Positions 34,002 through 45,087 are shown, numbered from the stretch's first letter. The stretch: DNA of 64,000 nt from Bradyrhizobium semiaridum (GCF_020329505.1 NZ_JAGKJJ010000010.1:62001-126000), one strand, 5' to 3'. The notes: a model not told the origin generated them from the letters alone. Numbers and translations: made by a program.

Positions 34002-34687
34002 TACTTGGAGCGTACCAGCGCGCCGCGTTCTTGCAGCAGCGCCAGCACCGCGTTGAGATCCGGCAGCACCGCCGCGCATTTGCCGCGTGTCTCTTCGGTC
34101 GGCTGCGCCATATCAGGCACCATCAGCGTGATGGCGCCGGCGGCGTGGGCGGCGGCGACGCCGTGGTTGGAATCCTCCACGGCGACGCAGGCCTGCGGCA
34201 TCACGCCGAGATGCGCGGCTGCCTTCAGATAGAGCTCGGGATCCGGCTTGCCCTGTGCGACATCGTCGAGCGTAAGCAGCGTGTCGAAGCGGTCGCGGAT
34301 GCCGGCGAGCGCGAGGTTGCGCTCGGCGGAGCAGCGCGAGGACGAGGTCACGATCGCCATCGGTCGCTCGGCGGCGGCGAGGGCGTCGAGCAGCGCGAGC
34401 GTGCCGGGTTTGAGCGGCAGGCCTTCGCGCATCATCTCGTCACGATGGTCGAGGAACGCCTGGTTGACGTCGGCGAGCGGAAACGCTGTGCCGTAGTGCT
34501 CCAGCAGCATCGCCTCGCAGACCGGTCCGGGCAGGCCGACCATGGAATGGCAGAGCGCGACGACATCGTCGGTGTAGCCGCAGCCGTTCAGTGCCGCGGC
34601 CAGGCTGTCGAAATAGACCTTCTCGGTATCGAGCAGCGTGCCGTCCATGTCGAGCAGGACGGCATCGACGATCCAGCGCCCGCTCAC
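34001..34687 (-). CDS. HAD-superfamily phosphatase (beta-phosphoglucomutase-like)
   Basis: 228-residue HAD hydrolase. Nucleophile motif DMDGT (Asp13 and Asp15 of LLDMDGTLLD), motif II TSSSR, motif III lysine in DDVAQGKPDPELY and motif IV DSNHGVAAA are present, with an alpha-helical cap between motifs I and II, as in phosphoglycolate phosphatase/beta-PGM types. Start GTG 34687 overlaps the stop of the upstream CWC gene by 4 nt (GTGA), indicating translational coupling. Natural substrate unknown. Confidence 0.85.
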   Translation of the reverse strand: MSGRWIVDAVLLDMDGTLLDTEKVYFDSLAAALNGCGYTDDVVALCHSMVGLPGPVCEAMLLEHYGTAFPLADVNQAFLDHRDEMMREGLPLKPGTLALLDALAAAERPMAIVTSSSRCSAERNLALAGIRDRFDTLLTLDDVAQGKPDPELYLKAAAHLGVMPQACVAVEDSNHGVAAAHAAGAITLMVPDMAQPTEETRGKCAAVLPDLNAVLALLQERGALVRSK

Positions 34688-34887
34688 GTGGCGCTCGCGC
34701 TTGCGTGTTGTTCGGCGAGCCGGCGCAAGCAGGCGGGACACAGACAGTCCCCGCCATCGCTCGGCAGCGGCAGGCGAAAGCTTTCGTCGGAACACCAGCA
34801 CGGCCCTCCGAGCGTGCAGGAAAATTCGCTGCCGCATCTGGCGCAGGCGAGGCGTCGGGGCGCAGTGTGTTCGATTCGCTCTGTCAT
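34684..34887 (-). CDS. Cysteine-rich CWC family protein
   Basis: 67-residue protein matching the Cys-rich CWC family: CARCGSEFSCTLGGPCWCSD and CLCPACLRRLAEQ, six to eight cysteines that may bind zinc. It overlaps the HAD phosphatase start by 4 nt and is the first gene of that pair. ATG 34887. Role unknown. Confidence 0.8.
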   Translation of the reverse strand: MTERIEHTAPRRLACARCGSEFSCTLGGPCWCSDESFRLPLPSDGGDCLCPACLRRLAEQHASASAT

Positions 34888-35028
34888 GAATGAACGGGAA
34901 TTTCTAACCGCGATTTAATCGTGGAATTAATCTCGGGTTCATCTCGAACCGCGCTATGATGGCGCGCAGTCCATATACAAGGGCCCGCGGTCGAGGGAAC
35001 TGCAAGAACCCTAACTTGGAACACTAAC

Positions 35029-36500
35029 ATGGCTCGCGATTCGCAGGCAGCGCTGGTCGCCCTCAATCGGTTTGGCTTCGGCGCCCGCGGCGGCGCGTCG
35101 GGCGATTTTACCAACGCAGCATCCGACCCGCGCGGCTTCGTCATCGCCGATCTGTCGCGCCCGAACGGCGCGCTGCTCGAAGTGCCCGGCCTGCTCTCGA
35201 CGCCGGAGCTCGGCAAGCAGGTGTTCGACTATCAATTCGAGGTGCAGCAGGCGCGCAATGCCGCGAAGGCTGCGCCGGCGACCCGTCGATGCAGGCGCAG
35301 ACGGCCGACGATGCCAGGGCAGCGATGGCGCCCGGTGCGACGATGCAGCCATCGGCCAACCCACCGAAGCCGCCGGTCGAGCCGCCCAACATCATCCAGA
35401 AGACGTTCCGCGCCGAGGCACTGGCGCGGCTGCAGCGCGGCGTCGCCGCCGATTGCGGCTTTGTCGAGCGGCTGGTGGTGTTCTGGTCCAATCACTTCTG
35501 CATCTCCGCGAACAAGGGTGCGCTGGCACGGATGTGGGCGGGCTCGTTCGAGCGCGAGGCGATCCGCCCGCACGTGCTCGGCCGCTTCGCCGACATGCTG
35601 AAGGCGGTCGAGCAGCATCCGGCGATGCTGTTCTTCCTCGACAACCAGCAATCGCTCGGACCGGACTCCCGCGCCGGCCTCAACCGCAAGCGCGGGCTGA
35701 ACGAGAACCTGGCGCGCGAGATCATGGAGCTGCACACGCTCGGCGTCGGCGGCGGCTACACCCAGGACGACGTGACCTCGTTCGCGCGCGTCATCACGGG
35801 GTGGACCTTTGCCGGCCGCAACGGCCAGCTCGGCGCGCCCGGCAGTTTCGTGTTCAATGCCAATGCGCATCAGCCCGGGCCGCAGCAGGTGCTGGGCAAG
35901 ACCTATGCGCAGGACGGCATCGCGCAGGGCGAGGCGGTGCTCGCGGACATCGCGCGGCATCCGTCGACCGCAAAATTCATCGCCGCCAAGTTCGCGCGCC
36001 ATTTCGTCGCCGACGATCCGCCGCCGGCGCTGGTGGCGAAGCTGCAGGACGTCTTCAGCAAGACCGACGGTAATCTCAGGGCGCTCGCGACCGCGCTCGT
36101 GGAGTCGAACGAGGCGTGGCAGGCGCCACTCACAAAAATGCGCTCGCCTTACGAGTTCCTGATCGCATCGGGCCGCCTGCTCGCGCGCAACCCGGAAGAT
36201 CCCGGCCGCTATCTCGGCGGCCTCAATCTGCTTGGCCAGCCGCTGTGGTCGCCCGCCGGGCCGAACGGTTTTCCGGACACCAGCGCGGCCTGGGCGGCGC
36301 CTGAGGGCATGAAGCTCAGGCTCGATATCTCGGCGCAACTCGCCTCCCAGATCGGCGACCGGCTCGATCCGCGCGACCTGCTGGAGCTCGTTGCCGCCGA
36401 TGCCGCCTCGCCCGAGACGCGGCGCACGATCGAGCGCGCGGAATCGCGCCAGCAGGCGCTGGCGTTGCTGCTGATGGCGCCTGAGTTCCAGAGGAGATGA
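35029..36500 (+). pseudogene. DUF1800 family protein split by a one-base frameshift
   Basis: DUF1800 gene (protein family usually followed by DUF1501). The first frame begins ARDSQAALVALNRFGFGARG and is normal to about residue 80, then runs out of frame near 35270-35280. The next frame continues AGDPSMQAQTADDARAAMAP and includes the family's hallmark VVFWSNHFCISANKG, NENLAREIMELHTLGV and SPYEFLIASGRLL. One base lost restores ~490 residues. The downstream DUF1501 start overlaps its stop by 4 nt (ATGA). Sequencing error, phase variation or true inactivation cannot be told apart. Confidence 0.85.
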
Positions 36501-37726
36501 CGATGGCATGCTGTGAGAGCGTGATGATGCAGGCGACGTCGCGCCGCGCGCTGCTGCTCGGCGGCGCCTCCTTCGCGGCATGGGCCTACTTGCCGAAATT
36601 CGCGCGCGCCGCCGACGGCCGCGATCCCCGCTTCGTCGTCATCATCCTGCGCGGCGCGCTCGATGGCCTCGCCACCGTCGCGCCGGTGGGCGACCCCGAT
36701 TATGCCGGCCTGCATGGCGCGATCGCGCTGCGGCCCGACGGGCCGAACGCGGCCGTGATGCTCGATCCCTTCTTCGGCTTGCATCCGGCGATGCCGGAAT
36801 TCGCGCGGATGTACCGTGCGAAGCAGGCCGCGGTGGTCCATGCGGTCGCGACCTCCTATCGCGAGCGCTCGCATTTCGACGGGCAGGATGTGCTGGAGAG
36901 CGGCTTTCCCGGTCCCGGCCGCGTGCAGTCCGGCTGGCTCAACCGTGCGCTGGAGGCGCTGCCGAAGGGCGAGCGCGTGGTGAGCGCGCTCGCGGTCGGC
37001 CCGACCGCGCCGCTGGTCTTGCGCGGCGCCGCGCCGACCGTCGGCTGGGCGCCGACCGCGCTGCCGCAGGCCGGCGACGACACCGCGATGCGCCTGTTCG
37101 AACTGTATCAGCACCGCGATCCCGCGCTGGCGAGCGCGCTGACGCAAGGCTTGCAGCTCGAGAAACAGGCGCGCGGCGAGGACATGAAGCCGAAGCCCGG
37201 CGCGGGCGGCGCTGCCGCGATGCGGCTGGTGGCGCGCGGCGCGGCGAAATTGATGGCGGCCGATGACGGTCCGCGGATCGGCGCGCTCGCTTTCGACGGC
37301 TGGGACACGCATGCCAATGAAGGCGGGCCGGTCGGCCGGCTTGCGCAACTGCTCGGCGGCCTCGACGGCGCGCTGGCGGATTTCGAGAGCGGCCTCGGCG
37401 CGCGCTGGCGCGACACCGTGATCGTGGTCGCCACCGAGTTCGGCCGCACCGCGCGTATCAACGGCACCGAAGGCACCGACCACGGCACCGGCACGATCGC
37501 GCTGCTCGCCGGCGGCGCGGTGCGCGGCGGCCGCATGATCACCGACTGGCCGGGGCTGAAGCCCGCCAACCTCTACCAGGCCCGCGACCTCGCTCCGACG
37601 ACGGATCTGCGCGCCGTGATCAAGGGCGTGCTGCACGACCAGTTCGGCTTGGGAGAGCGCGTGCTCGCGGATGCGGTGTTTCCGGACAGCGCCCCAGTGA
37701 AGCCGATGAAGGGGTTGGTTACGTAA
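36497..37726 (+). CDS. DUF1501 domain protein with twin-arginine signal
   Basis: 409-residue DUF1501 protein of the alkaline-phosphatase/sulfatase-like fold. A Tat signal is visible near residues 12-35 (TSRRALLLGGASFAAWAYLP), then DPRFVVIILRGALDGLATVA, SHFDGQDVLESGF and near the end FDGWDTHANEGGPVGRL and TEFGRTARINGTEGTDHG, the metal-site region of the family. It is coupled to the preceding DUF1800 gene by a 4-nt overlap, the standard pairing. Probably exported folded with a metal or cofactor; activity unproven. Confidence 0.9.
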   Translation: MTMACCESVMMQATSRRALLLGGASFAAWAYLPKFARAADGRDPRFVVIILRGALDGLATVAPVGDPDYAGLHGAIALRPDGPNAAVMLDPFFGLHPAMPEFARMYRAKQAAVVHAVATSYRERSHFDGQDVLESGFPGPGRVQSGWLNRALEALPKGERVVSALAVGPTAPLVLRGAAPTVGWAPTALPQAGDDTAMRLFELYQHRDPALASALTQGLQLEKQARGEDMKPKPGAGGAAAMRLVARGAAKLMAADDGPRIGALAFDGWDTHANEGGPVGRLAQLLGGLDGALADFESGLGARWRDTVIVVATEFGRTARINGTEGTDHGTGTIALLAGGAVRGGRMITDWPGLKPANLYQARDLAPTTDLRAVIKGVLHDQFGLGERVLADAVFPDSAPVKPMKGLVT

Positions 37727-37745
37727 GCGCGGGCCTCTACCACGG

Positions 37746-37871
37746 TGTCGTCCCGGCGCAGGCCGGGACCCATAGCCACCGCTGGTCATTGTTAGGAACG
37801 CGCTGGTGCCAAAGCGCAGCATAGCCACAAAGATCTGTGGTTATGGGTCCCGGCCTTCGCCGGGACCACGA
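37746..37871. repeat. Inverted repeat, family C (GTCCCGGC type)
   Basis: GTCGTCCCGGCGCAGGCCGG GACCCATAGCCACC at left and GTGGTTATGGGTCCCGGCC TTCGCCGGGACCACGAG at right. It fills the gap between the convergent DUF1501 and aldo/keto reductase genes. A diverged copy is at 21083. Confidence 0.8.
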
Positions 37872-37874
37872 GAG

Positions 37875-38819
37875 CTATGAACCCTTCGTAATCCGATCGA
37901 TCTCCGCCATTTCCTCCGCGCTCAGCTTCCAGCTGATTGCCTTGACGTTCTGCTCGACCTGTTCCACGCGCGTCGCGCCGGCGATGACGCTGGAGACTTG
38001 CGGGCGGGCGGCGAGCCAGGAGAAGGCGAGCTCGAGCATGGTGTGGCCGCGCTCTTTGGCGAAGGCCTGCAGCTTCTCGACGATGTCCTCGTTGCGCGCG
38101 GTGACGTAGCGATCTTTCAGCGCCGGCGCCTTGGCGAAGCGCGTGTCGGCGGGCGCTGCGGCGCCGCGCTGGTATTTGCCTGTCAGGAGACCGCTGGCGA
38201 GCGGGAAGAACGGCAGCAAGCCGAGATTGTATTGCTGTGCCGCGGGCAACAGGTCCTTCTCGATGTCGCGCACCAGAAGGCTGTATTCGTCCTGACAGGA
38301 GACGAAGCGGCTGACGTTCATCGCACGCGCGACGTACTCGGCCTCGGCGATGCGCCACGCCGGGAAGTTGGAATTGCCGATGTAGCGCACCTTGCCCTGG
38401 CGGACGAGGTCGTCGAGCGCGCGCAGCGTCTCGTCGATTGGCGTCAGCGGATCGTAATCGTGCTGCTGGAAGAGATCGATGTAGTCGGTCTTCAGCCGGG
38501 TCAGGCTCGCTTCCACCGCCTGCATGATGTAGCGGCGCGAGGCGCCCTGCTTGGTGCCGTCGGCGGCCATCGGCTTGGAATATTTGGTGGCGAGCACGAT
38601 GTCCTTGCGGCGGTCGCCCAGCACGGTGCCGAGCACGGTCTCCGAGCCGCCCATGCCGGCATAGATGTCGGCGGTGTCGAACAGGGTGATGCCGAGGTCG
38701 ATCGCCTTGTGGATCACCTTGCGCGAGGTGTCCAGATCGGTGCGCTGGCCGAAATTGTTGCAGCCGATGCCGACCGCTGACACGCGCAGGCCGGAGCCGC
38801 CGAGATTACGAATTTCCAT
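37875..38819 (-). CDS. Aldo/keto reductase
   Basis: 314-residue NADPH-dependent oxidoreductase of the (beta/alpha)8 barrel AKR superfamily. The catalytic tetrad is complete: Asp48, Tyr53, Lys79 and His120 (QQHDYD). Family signatures GITLFDTADIYAGMGGSE, YIDLFQQHDYDPLTPI and SSVIAGATRVEQVEQN are present. ATG 38819 follows an AGGAT site. Substrate unknown. Confidence 0.9.
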   Translation of the reverse strand: MEIRNLGGSGLRVSAVGIGCNNFGQRTDLDTSRKVIHKAIDLGITLFDTADIYAGMGGSETVLGTVLGDRRKDIVLATKYSKPMAADGTKQGASRRYIMQAVEASLTRLKTDYIDLFQQHDYDPLTPIDETLRALDDLVRQGKVRYIGNSNFPAWRIAEAEYVARAMNVSRFVSCQDEYSLLVRDIEKDLLPAAQQYNLGLLPFFPLASGLLTGKYQRGAAAPADTRFAKAPALKDRYVTARNEDIVEKLQAFAKERGHTMLELAFSWLAARPQVSSVIAGATRVEQVEQNVKAISWKLSAEEMAEIDRITKGS

Positions 38820-38951
38820 GAGATAATCCTGTGGGATAGGCGAGGGACGGCGTGCATTGTGACGTCCGTGCCGCAGGCCGGCAAGGTGCCGCCCTACCGC
38901 CGGTGACGCATGGCAATGTCGCAGAAAAGCACTGTCACAACGCAGTGCGGC

Positions 38952-38996
38952 AAAAAAAGCGGTCCCGGTCAGACGCGGCGACTGACGGGGACCGCT
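38952..38996 (-). terminator. Terminator of the GNAT gene at 39110
   Basis: On the minus strand AGCGGTCCC and GTCAG arms form a long hairpin that ends in seven T, about 115 nt after the GNAT stop. The rest of the gap 38820-39109 shows nothing else. Confidence 0.75.
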
Positions 38997-39109
38997 CGGG
39001 GCGCGAGATCCGAGACGGGGGGCCTGATCTTACGCAGGGCGAAGCCTAGCCGCGCTTTGTAACGCGGCGGTGACACCTGTTTGCGATCCACAGGGAGCCG
39101 CAGCGCGGT

Positions 39110-39571
39110 TCAGAAGATTTTGCGGTAGATGACGAAGCCGGGCTTCTCCGCGACCTTGTCATAAAGCTGCATCGCGGTGTGATTGGTCTCGTGGGTCTGC
39201 CAGTAGACCCGCGGCGATCCCGCAAGCTGGGCTTGTGCATAGACGCCATTGATCAAAGCGCGGCCGACACCCTTGCCGCGCGCGGCCTCGCTGGTGAAGA
39301 GATCCTGCAGGTAGCAAGTCGGCTCGATCGCCGTTGTCGAGCGGTGAAACAGATAATGCGTCAGCCCGAGCAGTCTGCCGCCGGCGTCGGCGACCAGCGC
39401 ATGCACCGGCTCATAGGCGTCGAAAAAGCGCTGCCAGGTCATCGCCGTGATCTCTGGTGCCAATGCGGTCGGGCCCGAGCGTCCGTAAAACGCATTGTAG
39501 CCGTCCCACAGAGGAAGCCACTGGGCGTAGTCCTGCCGCGTGACGAAGCGGATGGTGACGTCGTCGGACAT
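39110..39571 (-). CDS. GNAT family N-acetyltransferase
   Basis: 153-residue GNAT acetyltransferase. The acetyl-CoA-binding segment reads ARGKGVGRALINGVY (RGKGVG), with ETNHTAMQLYDKV as motif B. ATG 39571 (MSDDVTIRFVTRQDY) follows an AGGAACG site. The substrate is unknown; it may be an amino acid or antibiotic-like amine. A terminator hairpin follows. Confidence 0.88.
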   Translation of the reverse strand: MSDDVTIRFVTRQDYAQWLPLWDGYNAFYGRSGPTALAPEITAMTWQRFFDAYEPVHALVADAGGRLLGLTHYLFHRSTTAIEPTCYLQDLFTSEAARGKGVGRALINGVYAQAQLAGSPRVYWQTHETNHTAMQLYDKVAEKPGFVIYRKIF

Positions 39572-39653
39572 GAGCGTTCCTGCGCGCGAATGAATCTCGC
39601 AGGTTCTATCGTCGTGCTCGCACAGGATCAATTGTGCCGGCGGCGCTGCCGCG

Positions 39654-40469
39654 TCACTCGGCGGCGCGGAGCAGCCGCGCGGAAAAACGCTGACGGCCCG
39701 CGCGCTGGGCACGATACTCGTCGGCCTTCGCGGGATCGTCGGTGTGCCGCACCAGGTCCGTCACCGGCGTATAGCTCAGCATCCGGCCGCCGTCGGGCAG
39801 CGCGGTGCAGGCAAAACGCAGCACCTCGCCGTCGGCCAGCTTGATGTTGATCGGCGTGGAATCGCCGGCGCGCATCTTCTCGGTGCGCTCGGCGATGAAC
39901 GCGCCGAGCTCGTCCTCGGGCAGCTCCCAGGCGCCGGTGTCGCGGCCGTGATACATCAGTGCGATGAACGGCGGCTTGCTCTCGGCCTGCGCGTCCGACA
40001 GCGCGAAGTAGTCGCGGAAGGCGCGGTTGATGAACTCGGCACGGGTGTCGGCGTCGAGCAGCACGATGCCGATGTCGACCTGGTCGAGCGCGGCCGCGAG
40101 CCGCGCCGCGGTGGCGTTGTGCTCCTGGTCGGCGGCGAAGGCGTCGATCCATTTCTGCCGGAGCAGCCCGGTGATGAGCGCGGTGCCGGCCGCGGTCGCC
40201 GCCAGCAGCAGCATCCGCGCCACGTCGGAGACGTCGTAGCCCGGCAGCGCGCGATGATCGAGGAAGAACAGCGCCGAGGCCGCCACCGCGATGACCGCCG
40301 AGACCAGCCCCGAGGTGATGCCGCTGACCGAGCTCGCCAGCGCCACGATGCAGACGAACAGCGGCGCGGGGTTGGGCACGGCGACAACGAGACGGTCGAT
40401 CAGGAAAGCGGCGAGCGCCGTGACCGCCGTCAGTGCCGGACCCAGAATTGCGCGCCAGTCGATCCGCAT
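39654..40469 (-). CDS. Membrane protein with PAS domain and no kinase
   Basis: 271-residue protein with an N-terminal membrane part (about residues 10-105, three or four helices, including VALASSVSGITSGLVSAVIA) resembling the KdpD-type DUF4118 module, then a PAS domain (about 120-240, VDIGIVLLDADTRAEFINRA). No HisKA, GGDEF or other output domain follows. It could be a stand-alone sensor or a truncated kinase. It is not in an obvious operon with the GNAT gene. Confidence 0.75.
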   Translation of the reverse strand: MRIDWRAILGPALTAVTALAAFLIDRLVVAVPNPAPLFVCIVALASSVSGITSGLVSAVIAVAASALFFLDHRALPGYDVSDVARMLLLAATAAGTALITGLLRQKWIDAFAADQEHNATAARLAAALDQVDIGIVLLDADTRAEFINRAFRDYFALSDAQAESKPPFIALMYHGRDTGAWELPEDELGAFIAERTEKMRAGDSTPINIKLADGEVLRFACTALPDGGRMLSYTPVTDLVRHTDDPAKADEYRAQRAGRQRFSARLLRAAE

Positions 40470-40678
40470 GCCCGTTCTCGCTGCTGCCGAACAAACAATA
40501 GGGCCGCAGTTTGACGACAGGTCCGCAACGGTCCCCGCATTTCAGGTTTGAGCGTTAAGGCTGCGTTGCGCGGAGCGAACGGGATTTCACTGCTTTCAAA
40601 TCAAATGATATGCACGGGCGCATGGAACCGGGTTCCATCCACGCGGGTTAGCGCGTGCCTGCTTGCAAGAGGATATCG

Positions 40679-41032
40679 ATGCCTGCCATTTCGCCGTCGC
40701 TGCTGCCGATCCTGATGCTGTTCGCCTCGAACGTCTTCATGACCTTTGCCTGGTACGGCCATCTCAAGTTCAAGGATCATTCGCTTCCCATCGTCATCCT
40801 CGTCAGCTGGGGCATCGCGTTTTTCGAATACTGGCTCGCGGTGCCGGCCAACCGCTGGGGCAGTGCGGTGTACTCGGCCGCGCAGCTCAAGACCATGCAG
40901 GAGGTGATCACGCTGGTCGTATTCGCCGGCTTCTCGGTGCTGTATCTGAAGGAGCCGCTGGGCTGGAATCACGCGCTCGGCTTCGCCTTCATCGCGATCG
41001 GCGCGTTCCTGATCTTCCACAAATGGGGCTGA
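40679..41032 (+). CDS. DUF486/DMT family membrane protein
   Basis: 117-residue protein of the DUF486 family, a short relative of drug/metabolite transporters with four helices. It keeps LLPILMLFASNVFMTFAWYG, SWGIAFFEYWLAVPANRWG and LKEPLGWNHALGFAFIAIGA. GAGGATATCG precedes ATG 40679. Substrate unknown. Confidence 0.88.
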   Translation: MPAISPSLLPILMLFASNVFMTFAWYGHLKFKDHSLPIVILVSWGIAFFEYWLAVPANRWGSAVYSAAQLKTMQEVITLVVFAGFSVLYLKEPLGWNHALGFAFIAIGAFLIFHKWG

Positions 41033-41050
41033 GCGCGGGCATCGCGCGTT

Positions 41051-41080
41051 CAAACCGCTTGGCACTTTTCCGGATCATGC
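41051..41080. repeat. Half copy of palindromic repeat family E
   Basis: AAACCGCTTGGCACTTTTCC GGATCATGC matches the right half of the element at 14402-14446 with one difference. Its left half is lost. It runs into the stop codon of the small gene at 41080. Confidence 0.7.
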
Positions 41081-41217
41081 TATCGCGAGGCAGGCGTCAT
41101 GATGCGCATCGGGTTGGCACGGTCTTCGCCCTGCGTGCCGGTGACGATCAGCAGCGATGCCGCGAGCAGGATCGCTACGGTCAACGTCACGGTCACAAGT
41201 CCGACGGGGGTCTTCAT
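41080..41217 (-). CDS. Small exported or membrane protein (45 aa)
   Basis: 45 residues: a short MKTPVG start, one hydrophobic stretch (LVTVTLTVAILLAASLLIVT) and a polar tail. It follows the 58-residue gene at 41283-41459 in the same direction, and both have the same architecture. Start ATG 41217 with no strong ribosome-binding site. Function unknown. Confidence 0.5.
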   Translation of the reverse strand: MKTPVGLVTVTLTVAILLAASLLIVTGTQGEDRANPMRIMTPASR

Positions 41218-41282
41218 CGTTCGAGCCGTGTTGTCTCCGCCGCGCCTTGCCGTGGATAAGGTGCGAACCGGAAGTGCCGGGG

Positions 41283-41459
41283 TTATGTCGGGATCGGCGT
41301 CGCCATCGTGATGTTGCTCGACAGCACCGTGACCGTGACCACGAGGCAAAGCGTCAGCGCGCCGATCGCGAGCGATACTGCGATCGCGTTGGTCAGCCGG
41401 GACGACGCCACTGGGGCAGGGCGGCCCTCGAAGCCTGCCGTGCCGGACCACCGTGTCAT
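41283..41459 (-). CDS. Small membrane protein (58 aa)
   Basis: 58 residues: polar Gly/Arg/Ala-rich half and one C-terminal helix (IAVSLAIGALTLCLVVTVTV) then SSNITMATPIPT. AAGGATTTAG lies 7 nt before ATG 41459. Probably forms a two-gene unit with the 45-aa gene. Not recognised. Confidence 0.55.
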   Translation of the reverse strand: MTRWSGTAGFEGRPAPVASSRLTNAIAVSLAIGALTLCLVVTVTVLSSNITMATPIPT

Positions 41460-41625
41460 GGTCTAAATCCTTCAGGCCGCGGGCGAATCACTCGCGACAT
41501 CCGCAGGAATCTGCCGTCCGTCGCAGGCAAGATTGCGGCGGCGGGCACCCCGGAAAACGGCGGAAACGTGGCGGAGGGCGGGGTTTTGCCCGCTCTTTCA
41601 GCGGTTTTCCCGCTATTCCCGCTGT

Positions 41626-42279
41626 TCAGAGGCTGGCCGCGAGGCGGATGGGGGCCTCGGTCTCGGGGCCGGGCCGCCAGTCCATGCTGACGAAGCCCGG
41701 GGTCTGCTCGACCCGTTTCAGCCAGGCCCGGATCGACGGAAAGGTCGCCAGGTCGAAATCGCAGCGGTCGGCGACATGGGTGTAGCCATACAGCGCGATG
41801 TCCGCGACCGTGAACTGCCCGGCGGCGAAATAGGCGTGGTCCTTGAGGTGATTCTCCATCACCTGGAGCGCCGCATAGCCGCGCTCCATCCAGTCCTCCA
41901 GCGCGTGGGTCTGCAGGTCGCGGCCGCCCCGGACCAGCGACAGCCAGAAATAGGCGGCGCCGAGGTTCGGCTCCAGGGCGTGCTGTTCGAAGAACATCCA
42001 CTGCAGCGCCTCGGCGCGCTCGATCCGCGACTCCGGCGCCAGCGGCGTGCCGATCGCGACGTACCAGAGGATGGCGTTGGACTCGGCGAGATAGCGGCCG
42101 TCTGCAACCTCGAGCAGCGGCACCTGGCCGCTGGGGTTCTTGGCCAGGAAGTCCGGGGTGCGGCTCTCGCCGCGCAGGATGTCGATCTCGATCGCCTCGT
42201 ACGGCGTGTTCAGCACGGCGAGTGCCAGCCGGACCTTGTAGCTGTTGCCGGAGCGCTGCATCGAATAGAGCTTGTACAT
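41626..42279 (-). CDS. Glutathione S-transferase
   Basis: 217-residue GST. The N-terminal half starts YKLYSMQRSGNSYKVRLALA (likely catalytic Ser near residue 10), then PLLEVADGRYLAESNAILWY; the C-terminal half has FTVADIALYGYTHVA (N-capping Asp). ATG 42279 is preferred to 42321, which adds 14 residues without family character. Substrate unknown. It is related in layout to the GST at 58643 but not the YghU-type at 31590. Confidence 0.88.
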   Translation of the reverse strand: MYKLYSMQRSGNSYKVRLALAVLNTPYEAIEIDILRGESRTPDFLAKNPSGQVPLLEVADGRYLAESNAILWYVAIGTPLAPESRIERAEALQWMFFEQHALEPNLGAAYFWLSLVRGGRDLQTHALEDWMERGYAALQVMENHLKDHAYFAAGQFTVADIALYGYTHVADRCDFDLATFPSIRAWLKRVEQTPGFVSMDWRPGPETEAPIRLAASL

Positions 42280-44075
<1,796 letters not shown>

Positions 44076-44093
44076 GCACTTCTGAATCAGATC

Positions 44094-44127
44094 ACGTTCC
44101 CGCACCCCGTGCGGGAACGTTTCTGTT
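44094..44127 (+). terminator. Rho-independent terminator of the aminotransferase gene
   Basis: Perfect 12-bp stem ACGTTCCCGCAC / GTGCGGGAACGT with a 3-nt loop, then TTCTGTTTG. Confidence 0.88.
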
Positions 44128-44319
44128 TGTGTATCGAGATCGCGCGCGCCGGTATAATCGGCGAGTCAAATCACGGCTGCTCACATCTGCGTTTCTGCGC
44201 GCGAACATCGATGCCACACGCCGGAAGTTTTTGCGGCGCGATTGCGAACTGCCTTGTTTTGGACACGACGCTTGCATTCTGTCCGCGCGCAATTCAGTTC
44301 ACTTGCGGAGACAGACATA

Positions 44320-44844
44320 ATGCGACTTTCGACAATCACCCTCGCCACGCTCGCGCTGCTGGCGCCGATCGCCACCGCCAACGCGATGCCGCAGCAGGTT
44401 CAGGCTGGCGTCCTGCAATGCCAGGGCGGCGAGAATGTCGGCTTCGTCGTCGGCTCGGTCACCCAGTTGCAGTGCGTGTTCCAGAGCGGCGGCCGCCGGC
44501 CCGAGCCGTATCTTGCAACCGTGAAGCGGATCGGCGTTGACCTCGGCGTCACCGCGACGACCCAGCTCGCCTGGGCGGTGAGCGCGCCGACCGCCACGCT
44601 TCCGCGCGGCGCACTCGCCGGCAGCTACGGCGGCGTCGGCGTCAACGCATCGGTCGGCCTCGGCGCCGGCGGCAACTTCCTGTTCGGCGGCCCGAACAAT
44701 TCCTACGCGCTGCAGCCGGTGAGCGTGCAGGGCCAGACCGGCCTCAACGTCGCGGCCGGCATCGCCGGCATCGACCTCGAGCCGGTCCGTTATCAGGGCC
44801 CGCGCCGGCATCATCATCACCGCCGGCATCATCGCCACCACTAA
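44320..44844 (+). CDS. DUF992 domain periplasmic protein, with His-rich tail
   Basis: 174-residue exported protein of the DUF992 family. Signal peptide (about 1-22, LALLAPIATANA), then the family's VQAGVLQCQGGENVGFVVGS start with the conserved cysteine pair, and repeated glycine-rich beta strands to the end. The last ~13 residues are His/Arg-rich (RRHHHHRRHHRHH), a probable metal-binding tail that the next paralog lacks. GGAG precedes ATG 44320. A strong terminator follows. Role unknown. Confidence 0.85.
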   Translation: MRLSTITLATLALLAPIATANAMPQQVQAGVLQCQGGENVGFVVGSVTQLQCVFQSGGRRPEPYLATVKRIGVDLGVTATTQLAWAVSAPTATLPRGALAGSYGGVGVNASVGLGAGGNFLFGGPNNSYALQPVSVQGQTGLNVAAGIAGIDLEPVRYQGPRRHHHHRRHHRHH

Positions 44845-44865
44845 GCGGATCGCAGTCGTGATCAG

Positions 44866-44895
44866 AGAGGCCCGTACAAGCGGGCCTCTTTTTTT
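44866..44895 (+). terminator. Rho-independent terminator after DUF992 gene 1
   Basis: 9-bp stem AGAGGCCCG / CGGGCCTCT, 6-nt loop, then seven T. Confidence 0.92.
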
Positions 44896-45087
44896 GCTGT
44901 TCGTTGCTCGATCAGCTTCTGCATGATTGCAGCGCCGCCACATCCGGCGGCAATCCGAAGTCGCGCCGGTCAAATTCTGGCTGACGGTTGGATGTTATGG
45001 CATAGCAGGAGAGGAGCACGGCGCCTGCCCGGAGACTCGGCGCGCGCTGTGCTCTGCCCGCAACCATGCCTTCAGCCGGAGACTCTC

